Source: Deroplatys truncata (lineage: Eukaryota > Arthropoda > Insecta > Mantodea > Mantidae). Taken from it: a DNA stretch of 64,000 nucleotides. This document shows positions 48,059 through 58,260 of this stretch, in pieces. The stretch lies in the NCBI GenBank assembly GCA_030765065.1, contig CM060983.1, forward strand, positions 231,889,646-231,953,645, given 5' to 3'. The stretch's first letter is position 1. The number at the start of each line of letters is the position of its first letter. The position numbers were made by a program, and so were the translations under genes. The notes beneath the pieces are model-generated. The model was not told where the DNA came from. It made no database searches and saw only the letters and a program-made list of their open reading frames with translations.

Positions 48059-48859
48059 TTATTTGACGTTCCTAGGCGTTCTGAGCTGTGTAATAGCTTG
48101 AATTTTGTCTTTATCAGGTTCTATTCCTGCTGCCGATACTTCGTATCCTAGGAGTTTTATTTTGTCCATACCGAAAAAACATTTTTGGGGTTTTAGCTTA
48201 AACGTATGTTCTAATTTCTTAAATACTGCTTCCAGGTTTGCCAATAAGTCCTGAAATGTATTTGCGAACACTATTATATCGTCTAGATATATGAGTGCTT
48301 TTTCGTATCGCAGGTCGCCTAACAGTTTATTTCAGATCTCTGTGAATGCTCTAGGGGCATTCGCGAGCCCGAAGCTCAAGGTTTGGAATTCGTACTGTCC
48401 ATCCGACGTACAAAAGGCCGAATATTTCTTACTTTCTTGAGCTAGAGGTACTTGGAAGTATGCACTTAGCAGGTCAAGCGTACAGTAAAATTTTGAACCT
48501 CCTAAATAGCTAAGTAGGTCGTCAATCAGTGGTAAGGGATAGGCGGATGCAGCTGTTTGTGCATTGAGTTTTCTGTAATCTACACAAAACCGATATTCTC
48601 CTGATTTCTTTTTGACCAAAATTACTGGTGAGCACCAGCTACTCTGCGAGTCTTTTATTATCCCAGCCTCTTTCATTTCTTCCACTTGTTGGTTTATTAT
48701 TCCCCGCTGTTTATGGGACACCCTGTATGGCTTCTGTCTAATTGGTGTCGTGTTTGTCAACTCTATTTTGAACTCCGCAATGTTTGTTGTCCCTAACTCT
48801 TGTAGGCTAGTGGCGAAGGTATGTCTGTACCTGTCGAGTACATTTCGTAGCTGTTCGTG
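48059..48859 (-). pseudogene. gypsy-1 reverse transcriptase
   Basis: RT copies the element RNA to DNA. The frame shows RQKPYRVSHKQRGI, VILVKKKSGEYRFCVDYRKL, YCTLDLLSAYFQVPL, the SFGLANAPRAF fingers/palm motif, the catalytic YLDD at 48279-48290, and KCFFGMDKIKLLGYEV. All key residues I looked for are present. The frame is interrupted by TGA at 48332-48334, just before the catalytic motif, and ends at TAA 48059-48061. The stop at 48860-48862 separates it from the upstream linker. Confidence 0.9.
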
Positions 48860-49093
48860 TTATCCTGGTTCTAGTCGTGAATTAATATTAAATTTGGCGT
48901 CTTTGATGTCTATTTGTTTTGCTGTCTCACGTGTGAAAGTGTCTGCCTGGACTAATGCAACTTCGTGTACGAGTGCTAGTGTTGTCCCATTAAATATTCT
49001 CTGAGGGGCGGCGGTATTATTGTGGACTTGTATCTTTTGATTTTGATTATTATTGCACAGACCCGGTATAATGTTAACGTAATTTTTCTGCAT
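48860..49093 (-). pseudogene. gypsy-1 protease-RT linker
   Basis: About 77 codons in the same frame as RT, ending in TAA (48860-48862). It contains AAPQRIFNGTTLALVHEV, resembling the variable connector that precedes RT in gypsy polyproteins. No catalytic motif. The protease upstream is in another frame. Confidence 0.65.
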
Positions 49094-49182
49094 AGTGTTA
49101 ATGCATGGTTCCAGTAATAATGTGTTTGTAGGAAGTGAGGGTATTTTGACGTCTATCTGTGTGGTTGCAAATGGAAGAATTT

Positions 49183-49713
49183 CTACGTCATGCTGACATG
49201 TTGCTTTAATTTTGTCTCTTCAGCATCTGCTTCAAGTGTAATTTGCATGAGAGGACATTCTCGCTTTCGCTGGCAGCTTACCGTGACCTTCTTAGAGTTT
49301 TGCAGTGTTAGTGTAATTGTGTTGTTCCCTAGATCTATAGCGGCTTGGTGTTTCTGAAGGAAGTCCATGCCCAGCAATAAACTATGCGGGAAGTGTTTTA
49401 CTACTATTAGTTGTTCTTTGAATTCCACGTCACCCATTTGGAAGTTAGTGTTAGTTTGGTATTGTGCAGCAAGTAAATTGTTATTTGCAGTTCGCAAAAT
49501 CATATTTGGGGGTGCTGGTTGCTTGCTTGTACCTACCAGGTCGTCATTGATTATGCTTACTGAGCTGCCTGTGTCTATGAGAATGTCGATCCTTGTCCCT
49601 GCAAATGTTCCCATAGTTTTTAATGTGTTCCCAGGGTTGATGATTTCTGTTATGCTTCTTACCGCGGCTCTTATGGGGATGATTGCTTCGAGGCTGCGCG
49701 TGAAAATTTGCAT
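49183..49713 (-). pseudogene. gypsy-1 aspartic protease
   Basis: Retroelement protease cuts the gag-pol polyprotein. The frame has the active-site DTGSS at residue 47 from the first Met (ILIDTGSSVSII) and the later hydrophobic-Gly strand LLLGMDFL. It overlaps the nucleocapsid frame by about 170 bp in a different frame, which could reflect normal gag/pol frameshifting or an old indel. A further frame change lies between this domain and the RT linker (49093-49183). Confidence 0.85.
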
Positions 49714-49981
49714 TCCTCCTTCGTGTCTGGCAATTAGCGATTACGTGGCCTACCCGTTTGCAGTAGGCGCACACAGGCCTCGCGGACACCGTTCTTCTTT
49801 GACTATATGTGCTCCTATAGCCGCTAGGGGGCTGTCCGTAATTCCTAACGGATTGATGCTGTGGATTGTAATTCTGGGGTGGAGGGCGGGGGTTCATTGT
49901 CAGGTTTTGCACCTGTTTTGCTAACTCGCCCACCATCTTTGAAATCTCTGATACCTGCTTCTGGAGGGTATCGTCTGGCAT
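49544..49981 (-). pseudogene. gypsy-1 gag C-terminus with CCHC zinc knuckle
   Basis: 145 codons with a heptad-like start (QKQVSEISKMVGELAKQV) and one CCHC knuckle, CAYCKRVGHVIANC, at residues 71-84, followed by a basic tail. The knuckle binds element RNA in the capsid particle. It is joined to the gag body only through a stretch (about 49,995-50,137) where the coding-like sequence slips to another frame and back. Confidence 0.85.
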
Positions 49982-50122
49982 GCTAGGGGGATTCCCTGTG
50001 CATCGATTAGGTCTACCCTTTTTCCTGCCAGGTAGCGGGCTGATTCTACCCTGCGGACGAACTGTATGAGAGCGTCCACTGTTTGTGGGTTTCAGGGCAG
50101 TACCTGTTCTATTAGTGATGGT

Positions 50123-50860
50123 TTAAGACCCCTCACGATGTGTTTTACCCGTTCCTTCTGTCATTTCGGGGTTGACTAGATCACACAGAGCTATAATGTC
50201 ATAAGCGTATTGCTCTGTGGGCTCACTAAGGCCCTGCACCCTCTGCCTTAGTCTGACCTCCATCATTTCCCCCTCTGCCGCGTGAATGAAGGCTTTTAAT
50301 AACCCCTGCTTCAATGTTTCCCATTGGGCGTCTCTATTTCTATGGGCAAAGGTTTTGTACCAGTTTAGTGCGGTACTATTAAGGTAGCATGGTAAATACT
50401 GCGCCTTATGCTGGTCATCCCAATTATTGGCACGCGCTATCAACTCAAACTTATGGAGATAGTCCCTTACACTTTCCCCTGGTTTCCCCGCGAAGCTACC
50501 CGGATCCAATGGTGGACGACTAATGTGCATGGGTTGAGGTGCTTCAGTTACCCTTCTACTTAAAACAGGTGAGTCCATTTTACTCATAGTATTTGTGTGT
50601 TCGTCTCCCTTATTCATGGTTAACTGTTTTTCTATCCTACTTGTGCTTGGGCTAGAAGTGTTAATGATTTTGCCGGAGCGGAGACTTATTTGATTTGCCA
50701 TCTCAGCGTGTGCCGCGATCTCGTTTGAAATTACTTTCAAATCTGTGATTAGAAATTCTTGGAATTTAAATTGTTCCCCCTGTATAGCTGCTAATTCTGC
50801 GCACAGATTTCTAATCTCTTTAGTAGTAGGACTAGTAGAGTTTTGAGCAGGTTCAGCCAT
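50123..50860 (-). pseudogene. gypsy-1 gag capsid region
   Basis: 245 codons from the Met at 50860. It carries a typical retrotransposon gag core: GSFAGKPGESVRDYLHKFEL, ALNWYKTF, and VRLRQRVQGLSEPTEQYAYD. Gag forms the particle that packages element RNA. The family-like sequence continues past the stop at 50123-50125 in another frame, beginning near 50,137, so a small insertion probably broke it. A further stop lies in the continuation. The start is the first Met after the leader and lies about 140 bp inside the 5' LTR. Confidence 0.85.
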
Positions 50861-50977
50861 GCATAATAACTTAAATGTACTACACTAAAACAATATACAT
50901 AACTTGAGAAAAGTTAAAAAAAAGTCATATTCTGTGTATCTCCTGACTGGAAGAGGTAAGGATGTTTTCCCCAATTA

Positions 50978-50995
50978 TACCCGGCGACTCCGCCA
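50978..50995 (-). promoter_or_regulatory. gypsy-1 primer-binding site
   Basis: Three bases inside the 5' LTR the minus strand reads TGGCGGAGTCGCCGGGTA. TGG complements the CCA tail of a tRNA, so the primer would be a tRNA ending CGGCGACTCCG-CCA. I could not assign which tRNA. Confidence 0.65.
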
Positions 50996-50998
50996 CAT

Positions 50999-51530
50999 TA
51001 TAACACCCCACGGGGGTGGTTACCCCCGCAGTAGGTGATTACAGAGGGGGGTTGGTAGCTCAGAGGTAGGGGGGATGCGTTGGTACCGGGGTGGTAGGCA
51101 GGCCAGGGTGGCGTTCTAGGATAGGGGGTATTTAAATGATGCACAGGGGATGCATTGACCCAGTAAATTATATTGTTACTTTAAGTGTGAGTACATTCAG
51201 TTTGGGGTGAAGCCCCGGCAAATAAACAGAACTTAGATGAGACGCATGCTTACCTGGTTAACTGGTGGCGATGGGTCTCGAGTCTGACAACTGATCTGAC
51301 GACTCTTTGATAACTGCCACCTGATCCCTCTTTGATCACTCTCTCATAACTCTCGCATCACTGCTCGCGATAACTGCTCGCGACCGAGTCAAACCCCGGT
51401 AGTATAAATACGTACAGAAGAGCTGACTCGGCGTTGTTCAGCGTGGACGTGTTCTGTTAACCTGGTTTCCACACTTGCGCTGGTTTACGACATATGCTGC
51501 AATACTCGGTGCTCAACCTGGTCCGCTACA
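50999..51530 (-). repeat. gypsy-1 5' LTR
   Basis: Partner of 43189-43745, 25 bp shorter because one tandem ACTCTTTGATAACTGC copy was lost. Its plus-strand left edge reads TATAACACC where the partner has TGTAACACC, so the terminal CA of the LTR in element sense is mutated to TA. Confidence 0.95.
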
Positions 51531-52928
51531 ATATACCTGCTTATAAATCACAGGAAAAAACATGAAGATGTATTTGTATGAACATACTTATTTGGGTATT
51601 GAAGAAAGAATATTGAGATTTGGTAAATGTTATTAGGAAATAGTTTAGTTTCACAGGGAAGATGGAGTTGTTGAAAAGTAGTAAGGATAATATGATAAAC
51701 TTATCTTACAAGGTTTAATTGTAAAGTAATTATTGTCCTAAATAGATGCATTCTGTGGATAGATAGTTGCTCTGATTTAAATCATGTGATTTGCATGTTA
51801 GTCAAGGGCAGGTGTTCTTGTGTAGAGCAGCTGGTATCATTCTTGTGCTTCTGTGCTGTTGTGTAATATTATATATTAATATTTACAAATTGAAAATTAT
51901 TAGGGCAGTGTTGTAGTTAGTGAATGAAATGGATGAAGAATGTGTTTTGTGAAGACTGCAAACCATGGTAGCAGAGAGAGGAAGAAGAATGAATTGGAAT
52001 GTGAAAAGGATAAAAGGCAATGGTATAGCTTTTCATTATTTTCTTGCATGTTTGCACCAAAACAAACAATTGTGTTGTTGGGAAATAAAAGATGCACTGC
52101 ACATGAGACAGTTAATTTATGCTGTGCAAGATAAAGCAGTTCAAGAAAGGATGATTGCATGAAGGATGTTGCTGAAAAGTGTGCAATGAAAGTGAACTTG
52201 AAATAATGAAGGTGAAAGTAAATCTTGCAAGTTTAATGTTAACTAAGTTTTCCTGCACAAAATGCAAATCTACATTCATTGTGTAAGAATGTTTCATGCA
52301 TATTACTGTGATGAAATCTGTATGTCTGAAGTGTAGTAAACAAAATAAGAGGGCAAAGTGATAAAAGAATACAGAGGTGGAGATTGCATCAGTCACAAAT
52401 ATGTAAACAAGAACAACAGGTGTTAGACAATTGATAGGCAACTTGCATGCACTGATAGTCATTAGAATACATAAAAATTGCAATGGCTGTACCTGTATAG
52501 TGAGTTAAGTATAAAACAACTAATTGTACTGTATAACAACTTTGACTAGTGACAACAAAGTGTCTGCATTTACATTATACAGAATATCTGCAAATGAATA
52601 TAAAATTGGGTTTAAAAGGTCCGCTTCAGATATTTGCAGTTTCTATGTAAGAAGTGAGGAGCAAATGAAGGTGGTTTGAAAGAAGAAAAAGGTGACATTT
52701 AACACACAGAAAAGGGTTATCAAAAAGAGAGCAACTATGAATGTCTGTGGGAAGAGAATGACCAGACAGTGACTCAGTGTTTTGAGCTGTGATAGGTCCA
52801 ACTATTGCTCAAGACTCTGCTTAAAAAGTATTTCATTGCAGTTGTTACAGTTTGTGGATTGTCATTGTGAAATTGGTAAACCATGTAATTTAGTTTTGAA
52901 TGGTATAACTGGCAGGCTGTGGTGCAGA
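51531..52928. other. No recognisable gene
   Basis: A+T-rich, G-over-C biased DNA. Short ORFs on both strands show no family resemblance. The first four bases are the right target copy of gypsy-1. Confidence 0.5.
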
Positions 52929-53052
52929 TCTTGTAATGAATGGTTTCTAAAAATGTTATCAGTGATTGTGAATGAATGTGTTGTTCCATAAATTTGTGTT
53001 CCTTAATTGATCTATAACCTCTGAGAGGATATAGCTATTGTCTATTCTGACA
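52929..53052 (+). repeat. copia 5' LTR (3' part)
   Basis: Aligns with 56802-56910 over its U5-like end. Upstream similarity is too weak to place the LTR start. Confidence 0.65.
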
Positions 53053-53076
53053 TGGTAGTAGAGATCTGTGGTTTCG
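53053..53076 (+). promoter_or_regulatory. copia primer-binding site
   Basis: TGGTAGTAGAG followed by GTGGTTTCG matches the complement of initiator methionine tRNA (TGGTAGCAGAG...) with one mismatch in the first 11 bases. It sits immediately after the LTR end, as in copia-type elements. Confidence 0.65.
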
Positions 53077-53274
53077 TCTGTTTTTTTACTACTTATCTGC
53101 ACATGGGCGTTTGGTTGCCATGGGAATAGCAAAACATGTGCAAAGTGTTAAATAGTTGCTTCTTGTGAAAGTGCTAAGCAGAAAGTGAAACCCATTGCAA
53201 GAAAAATAATGGACATAGTTCTTTAAAATGGTGTAATTGTGAAGAAAAGCATAAGGAAAGGAAAAGTAGGCAAG

Positions 53275-53941
53275 ATGGTGGATGAAATTACAATTCCTGT
53301 TTTTGATGGCAAGGACTATGAGTGCTGGAAAAGGGAGTCAGAATGATTTTAAATCTAAAGGAATGTGAGGAAGTAGCAATGAGAGAAAAAGGGATGATTG
53401 ATAGAGCCCAATTGGATGGAAAAAGATTGAAAGCTATAAATGTCATATATAGTGTGGTATTTTGAATGATCAGCCACAGTTTGTGAAAGACAAAGATGGT
53501 GTATGAAGGTAATAAAAAAAAACTTGATGAAAAGTATTTAAAGGAATCTACTCTACTGAAAATTTGTATAAGAAGTAAATTGGAAAAATTGAAGTTGAAG
53601 GATACTGAAGATTCAAATGGCATTTTTACCAAGTTTGAAAAGCTAATTAATGATTTGAAAAGTGCAGGTGCAAATGTTAGTGAAAAGGAAAAATAAAGTT
53701 ATATGATTAAGATGCTTTCAAGTTCATTAAGTTATATTTGGTGAACCAAATTGATGTGTTGAAAGAAAGTAATGAGCCTGTTAGACATGGGAAAAGTAAA
53801 ATAAAAATAGATGAATTAAAAGAAAAAGTAGAAGAAAGCAAAATTCGTGTGAGTGCATTTAAGACTGAAAGAAAAAAAGATGAAGTGTGCTTCAAGTTTG
53901 GGCATTTTAAGGTGCAATGTAATGAGCATGAGGCTAAGTGA
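53275..53941 (+). pseudogene. copia gag relic
   Basis: Starts at the ATG at 53275 with PVFDGKDYECWK, the usual copia gag opening. It continues with LKLKDTEDSNGIF and FEKLINDLKSAGANVSEKEK (53,580-53,695) and ends near a zinc-knuckle relic CFKFGHFKVQC (53,888-53,920), in which the second Cys of CCHC is replaced by Phe. At least three frame changes or stops break it. Confidence 0.75.
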
Positions 53942-54229
53942 AAATGTGTGGAAGTTGAGAGGTGGCATTCAGCAGCAAGGAGGCGTGTGCAAGCAACATT
54001 ATTAACACTGGCTTTCAGCTGAGGAGTTGATGATCCAAATGGAGATTCAGTTGATTTGGTTATTAAAAATAATTCTTTGTATCACACGACAAGTTAAATT
54101 ATAGTAAGTGAATCAAATGTGATAAATGGTAAATTGCCCAAAAAAGAAAACTACATAGTACAGTGGGGCATGTAAATTCTAATTATTTGAAAATAAATTA
54201 ATGTGTGATAAGCAAATGTTTAAGGGTTT

Positions 54230-56620
54230 GCCAAAAGAATTGGAGTCATTATTTTAAGTATGGGATAAGATTGGATAATAAAATGCATAATTTGCCATAT
54301 AATAATGAAAGAACAGGAGCAAAGGATATATTAGAGATAGTACATACTGATTTGAATGGACTGCTGGCTTAAATAGGGAAGAATATGTTTTAAATTTTGT
54401 TGATTAAAGTATCTGAAGTGTATCTTATGAAATAGAGTGAGGTATGTAATTGTTTGTTGACTATGTAAATTGAGTTGAAAGTGAGTCAGAAAAAAGAGTA
54501 AAGGGTTGAGGTGCAATAATGGTAAGGCACATATATAATTTTTCTAGGGAAAAGGGTATATGTATTGAACCTTGTCTTCCACATGTAAATGAATGGCACA
54601 GCAGAAAAATACAATTGAGACATTATGGACATGTCTAAATGTTTATTGCCAGAGGCTAAAGTAGATGATAGAGCTTCTGGCCTGAAAGTGTTAAAACATT
54701 AGCTTATTTAAGGAATATAGTTATTAATAATATGGTAGTAAAGGACAAAACACCCTATGAAATGTTTTGAGAAAAAGTTAATATAGAACATTAAAACTAT
54801 ATCAAAGTAAAGAGTATTTGTCAGAGTTCCTGAACAGAGAAGAAATTCAAAATGGCATAGAAAAACAGATTTAGGTATTTTGTTAGGTTATGAAAATGTT
54901 AGGTTGTAGAGTTTTTTTATTAATATCAGAGTAGTTTTAGCAAGACATGTAATATAATTGAAGATGGTAGAAGTTGTATAGGTTTTAAAGATGAGTCAAG
55001 AGGGGCTTGTGTTAAAAAAGGAAGTGAAAATGAGAATGAGCATGATAATATTGATGAAAACGTAAATGATGAATTTGAAGATTTAAGGTTGAAAGATGAA
55101 TCGGGCAAAAAAGAAAAGCTGCAAGATGAAGTTTGTATATGTTGTTTATGTAAATTATGTTAATGTTGAAAATACTATTGCTTATGATGCTGTTAATAAT
55201 AATTATTCTGAAAATTGGGAAAATACAAGGATAAGGATAAGGAAATGAGTTGTTTAAATAAACATAGAACCTGGATATTTGTAAATAAGCCAAATGTTAA
55301 AAATATTTCCGATGTAAAATGGGTCTATACAAAAAACGTAAGAGGATATCCTTTAATTGCTGAAATTTATTCTCTGGTAGCAAGAATGCAAACCTTAAAC
55401 ATTTTAATGTTATATTGATGTCAAAATGGTTTAAAAATTGAACAAATGGATGTAGAGACAGTCTTTGTGAATGGTGAAACTAAATGAGAAGTTTATGTGA
55501 AATAGCCACAAGGTTATGAAGATGATACAGATAGAGTATTAAAATTGAACAAAGAATTGTATGGATGGAGAGAGCCTGAGAGCTTGGAATGAATGCTTTG
55601 ATATGTATGTGAGAAGTTTAGGATTTGATATAAGTGAAAATGAATGTTGTTAATAATATATATATTTATTAAGTGATATGGAGAATAAAAACAATGTTTA
55701 TCAAATACTATTTGTTTATTTACTCATATGTTATAAAGATAATATAAAGGTAGTTTGTTAAAATGTCAAATGAAAGATTTGGGTAAAATAATATAACCTA
55801 TTTAGATATTAATTTTAATCATAATTGTAATCAAGGAAAAATGGCCCTAGATGAAAGGTCTTCTCATCTTGCTATTATAAAAAGTGTGATATTGTAAAGT
55901 CTAATTTGATTTTATTCCCATGGAACAAAATTTGAAGTTTAAATCTGAGCAATGAGCATGTGATGATATTGAATAAAAAATTGAATTGGAGCTCTCTTAT
56001 ATCAGGTCTTGTTCTTGAACTAATATACAAGTTTTGGTGGAAATTAGTTAAGTCGATTTCAAATTGTTATGGTAGTAGTCATAAGTATGTTTTGAGAGTT
56101 TCAAAGGATTTAGCTTTAACCAAAGACTTAGTTAACCTTTAATAAAGATACAAAAGGTGAAAGTTTAGATTGTTACGTAGATGATGATTGGGCAGGCAAT
56201 ATTACTGATAGAAAATCAATAACAGGTTATGTAATTAAATTATATGGAAATCTAATGTATTGGAAATCAAAGAAACTGAACAGTGTAACAAAGTCCTCCA
56301 CATCAGTTGAATGCCGTATTGTGTGAGTGAATTAAAAGTTTGAAAAGATATTTTGCCTGATGTTAATATTAAAAGTTTTGATCGTATGATGAAGATAAGT
56401 CTGGTGCAATAGATATAGGAAACATTGATATTTGCCCAATATTGGTAATTTTACAAATAAAGCTAAATATATAGAAACTCATTACTACTTTGTAAATTAA
56501 AGTTGTATTATTGGTGAAACTAATAATTTGAAAGTAAAGTCTGAAGAAAACATTGTGGATATGGATATGGCTTTAGGTCAAAATCAAGTTGAAAAGTTTA
56601 GAGATATGTTAAATGTAAAG
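54230..56620 (+). pseudogene. copia pol relic (integrase, RT, RNase H)
   Basis: Integrase-core traces occur at about 54,590-54,770 (HVNEWHSRKIQL; VVKDKTPYEMF). RT follows from about 55,260: TWIFVNKP, then KIEQMDVETVFVNGE, VYVK and PQGYEDDTDRVLKLNKELYG (55,435-55,560). RNase H at about 56,180-56,320 shows DRKSITGYVIKLYGN and WKSKKLNSVTKSSTSVEC. The motifs are characteristic of Ty1/copia polyproteins, which carry integrase before RT. Dense stops make it non-functional. Confidence 0.75.
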
Positions 56621-56668
56621 TAATTGATAATAGTAAAATTTGGAGTGTAATATGTATTTAAGAAGGTA

Positions 56669-56910
56669 TGTTGGAATACAGGTAAATTTATTTTACCAAG
56701 GAAGTAGTGACATCTATATATAGATGTGTGAAGGGTTGTGATTGAGCGATAGAGAGAGCAGTAGGAATATGTTTGTTGAGGGCCATGCATGGTGTCGTAG
56801 CTTGTAATGGTTTTTATAAGTGATTGTGAATAAATGCATTATTCTGCAAATTTGTGTTCCTTAACTGATTTACAACCTCTGAGAGTATGCAGCCATTGTG
56901 TATTTCAACA
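56669..56910 (+). repeat. copia 3' LTR
   Basis: 242 bp, bounded by TGTTG and CAACA inverted ends. It contains an AATAAA-like GAATAAATGC near 56,830. Confidence 0.7.
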
Positions 56911-57339
56911 GTTTACTGAAAACCATTTTTGGAGAAGATTGGCAAAATCAAGAGTAGTTAGTATGGTATGGTAAGATAAGAGTTAAAACTGTGCAATGGA
57001 TATTCTGGATTGTATACCTAAATTGTGCATCATGGAGCAAGTTGAAGTTATCTGTAATTGTGGTGTATATGCTTAAAGGTGTGATCTGAAAAACCTTTGT
57101 AATAATACAGTTCCATGTAAATTAATTGAAATAAGGTAAATTGTCAGCACTGTGCTTACATTGAAATCAAATGTTCTCTGGCCAGTGTTGTTTGATAGTT
57201 GGTGTTCATTCAGATGGGTATTTGTTTGTATGTGGTGGTGTTTTATAGTTCATGTGTAATATTATATATTTCGGGTATTTGATGGATCTGACTTCCAGCA
57301 AGTGAAGTGCAATTCCAGTATTAGCAGAGAATTTCTATG
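56911..57339. other. Spacer between copia and Tc1 relics
   Basis: A+T-rich, no ORF or motif recognised. It may include the left end of the Tc1 element. Confidence 0.4.
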
Positions 57340-58260
57340 ACACAAAGAGAGATGGCTACAAAGTTAGATGTAGTCACTATACATAGAATCATTCATGAGT
57401 ACAAAAATCCCTACTGCATTACATCAAAGAAAAGAGGGAAATATGGTTGGAAAAAGAGCTCCATTAACTGATGGACTGGTTTCTCCTTAGGAAAAGGAGA
57501 ACAGACTGTAGGCCCTGTGCTGTGTGGACTTGGCTTGTGATCTGATGGATAGGGGAATGAATCTATATGTATGTAATGTCTGTTGTAGACGTTTAGCAGT
57601 TTGAAGAAAAGTCTGAAAAGCTGTGAAGAAGGAACTGTTTGCACAAAGAATGTGTAACAAACACCTGTCATGGGGTGTGTGCTCTTTGGAATTGGACAGT
57701 ACAAAACTGTAAAAAAGTATTTCCTCTGATGAGGCTTATTCTGAAGTGCAAGGTCAGAGGATTGGGTATGTATGCATCAATCAAATAATGAAGCTGCAAA
57801 TTTAGGACAATTTCTACAGACTGTAAAACACCCTGAGAAGAAAATGTTTTGGGGCCATTTCACCTATGAATGACTAGGACCTTTAATTTCAGTTGAAGTC
57901 ATACTGGCGAGAGTTATTTGTGAACCCCAGAAAAGGTTTCTAGAAGGTGACAAAAGTTTTCAGCAAGATTTAACTACCTGCTACACCCCTAAGAAAGTGA
58001 AGAAATTCTTCAAAGATAACAATGTTTGTGTGCTTGACTGGCCTGGGAATGTGCCTGATATTAATCCAATAGAATATTTGTGGGTTATTTGGTAAAAGAG
58101 GCTTGCAAACTTTGACTGCTCCACAAAAGAATGTTTGATATTAACTGTAATTCAAGTGCGGTTTCATGATCTCAAAAATGTGTGTTCCAATCTTGTAGAG
58201 TTGATGCCTAATTGTGGATTGGAACTTATAAAACAGAAAGGAGGACATATTAAGTATTAA
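57340..58260 (+). pseudogene. Tc1-type (DD34E) transposase relic
   Basis: Transposase that cuts and pastes a Tc1/mariner DNA transposon. The N-terminal DNA-binding region is traced at about 57,350-57,470 (MATKLDVVTIHRIIHEY). A first catalytic Asp region lies near 57,735 (SDEAYSEVQ). The second Asp is in QQDLTTC at 57961, and the Glu is in PDINPIEYLW, with 34 residues between them. From 57961 to the TAA at 58258-58260 the frame is broken only by one TAA just after PIEYLWVIW, and it ends with KQKGGHIKY, a typical Tc1 C-terminus. Upstream it needs several frame changes. I could not place the terminal inverted repeats. Confidence 0.8.

Larger units (their letters stand above)
43189..51530 (-). 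mobile_element. Young Ty3/gypsy LTR retrotransposon (gypsy-1)
   Basis: It is flanked by ATAT (43185-43188 and 51531-51534), a 4 bp target-site duplication. The LTRs are 557 bp (43189-43745) and 532 bp (50999-51530), with three substitutions and one 25 bp length difference by my reading. The domain order on the minus strand is gag, CCHC knuckle, protease, RT, RNase H, integrase with DD35E and a GPY/F-type tail. No envelope gene was seen. Its balanced base composition contrasts with the C-poor surroundings, supporting recent arrival. Nonsense codons in pol and frame disruptions in gag mean this copy is not autonomous. Confidence 0.95.
52929..56910 (+). mobile_element. Decayed Ty1/copia LTR retrotransposon
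   Basis: The 3' LTR begins TGTTGGAATACAGG at 56669 and ends TTCAACA at 56910. The last ~120 bp of a matching 5' LTR lies at 52929-53052 (shared AAATTTGTGTTCCTTAA and CAACCTCTGAGAG / AACCTCTGAGAG). An initiator-Met-type primer site follows. Between them are gag, a damaged zinc knuckle, integrase-region relics, RT and RNase H in copia order. The 5' LTR upstream part is not recognisable. Frameshifts and stops occur in every domain. Confidence 0.85.

Noticed and set aside
49367..49924. Plus-strand 185-codon frame antisense to gypsy-1 protease and nucleocapsid
   Set aside because: Mirror of well-supported minus-strand protease and CCHC coding; no independent support.
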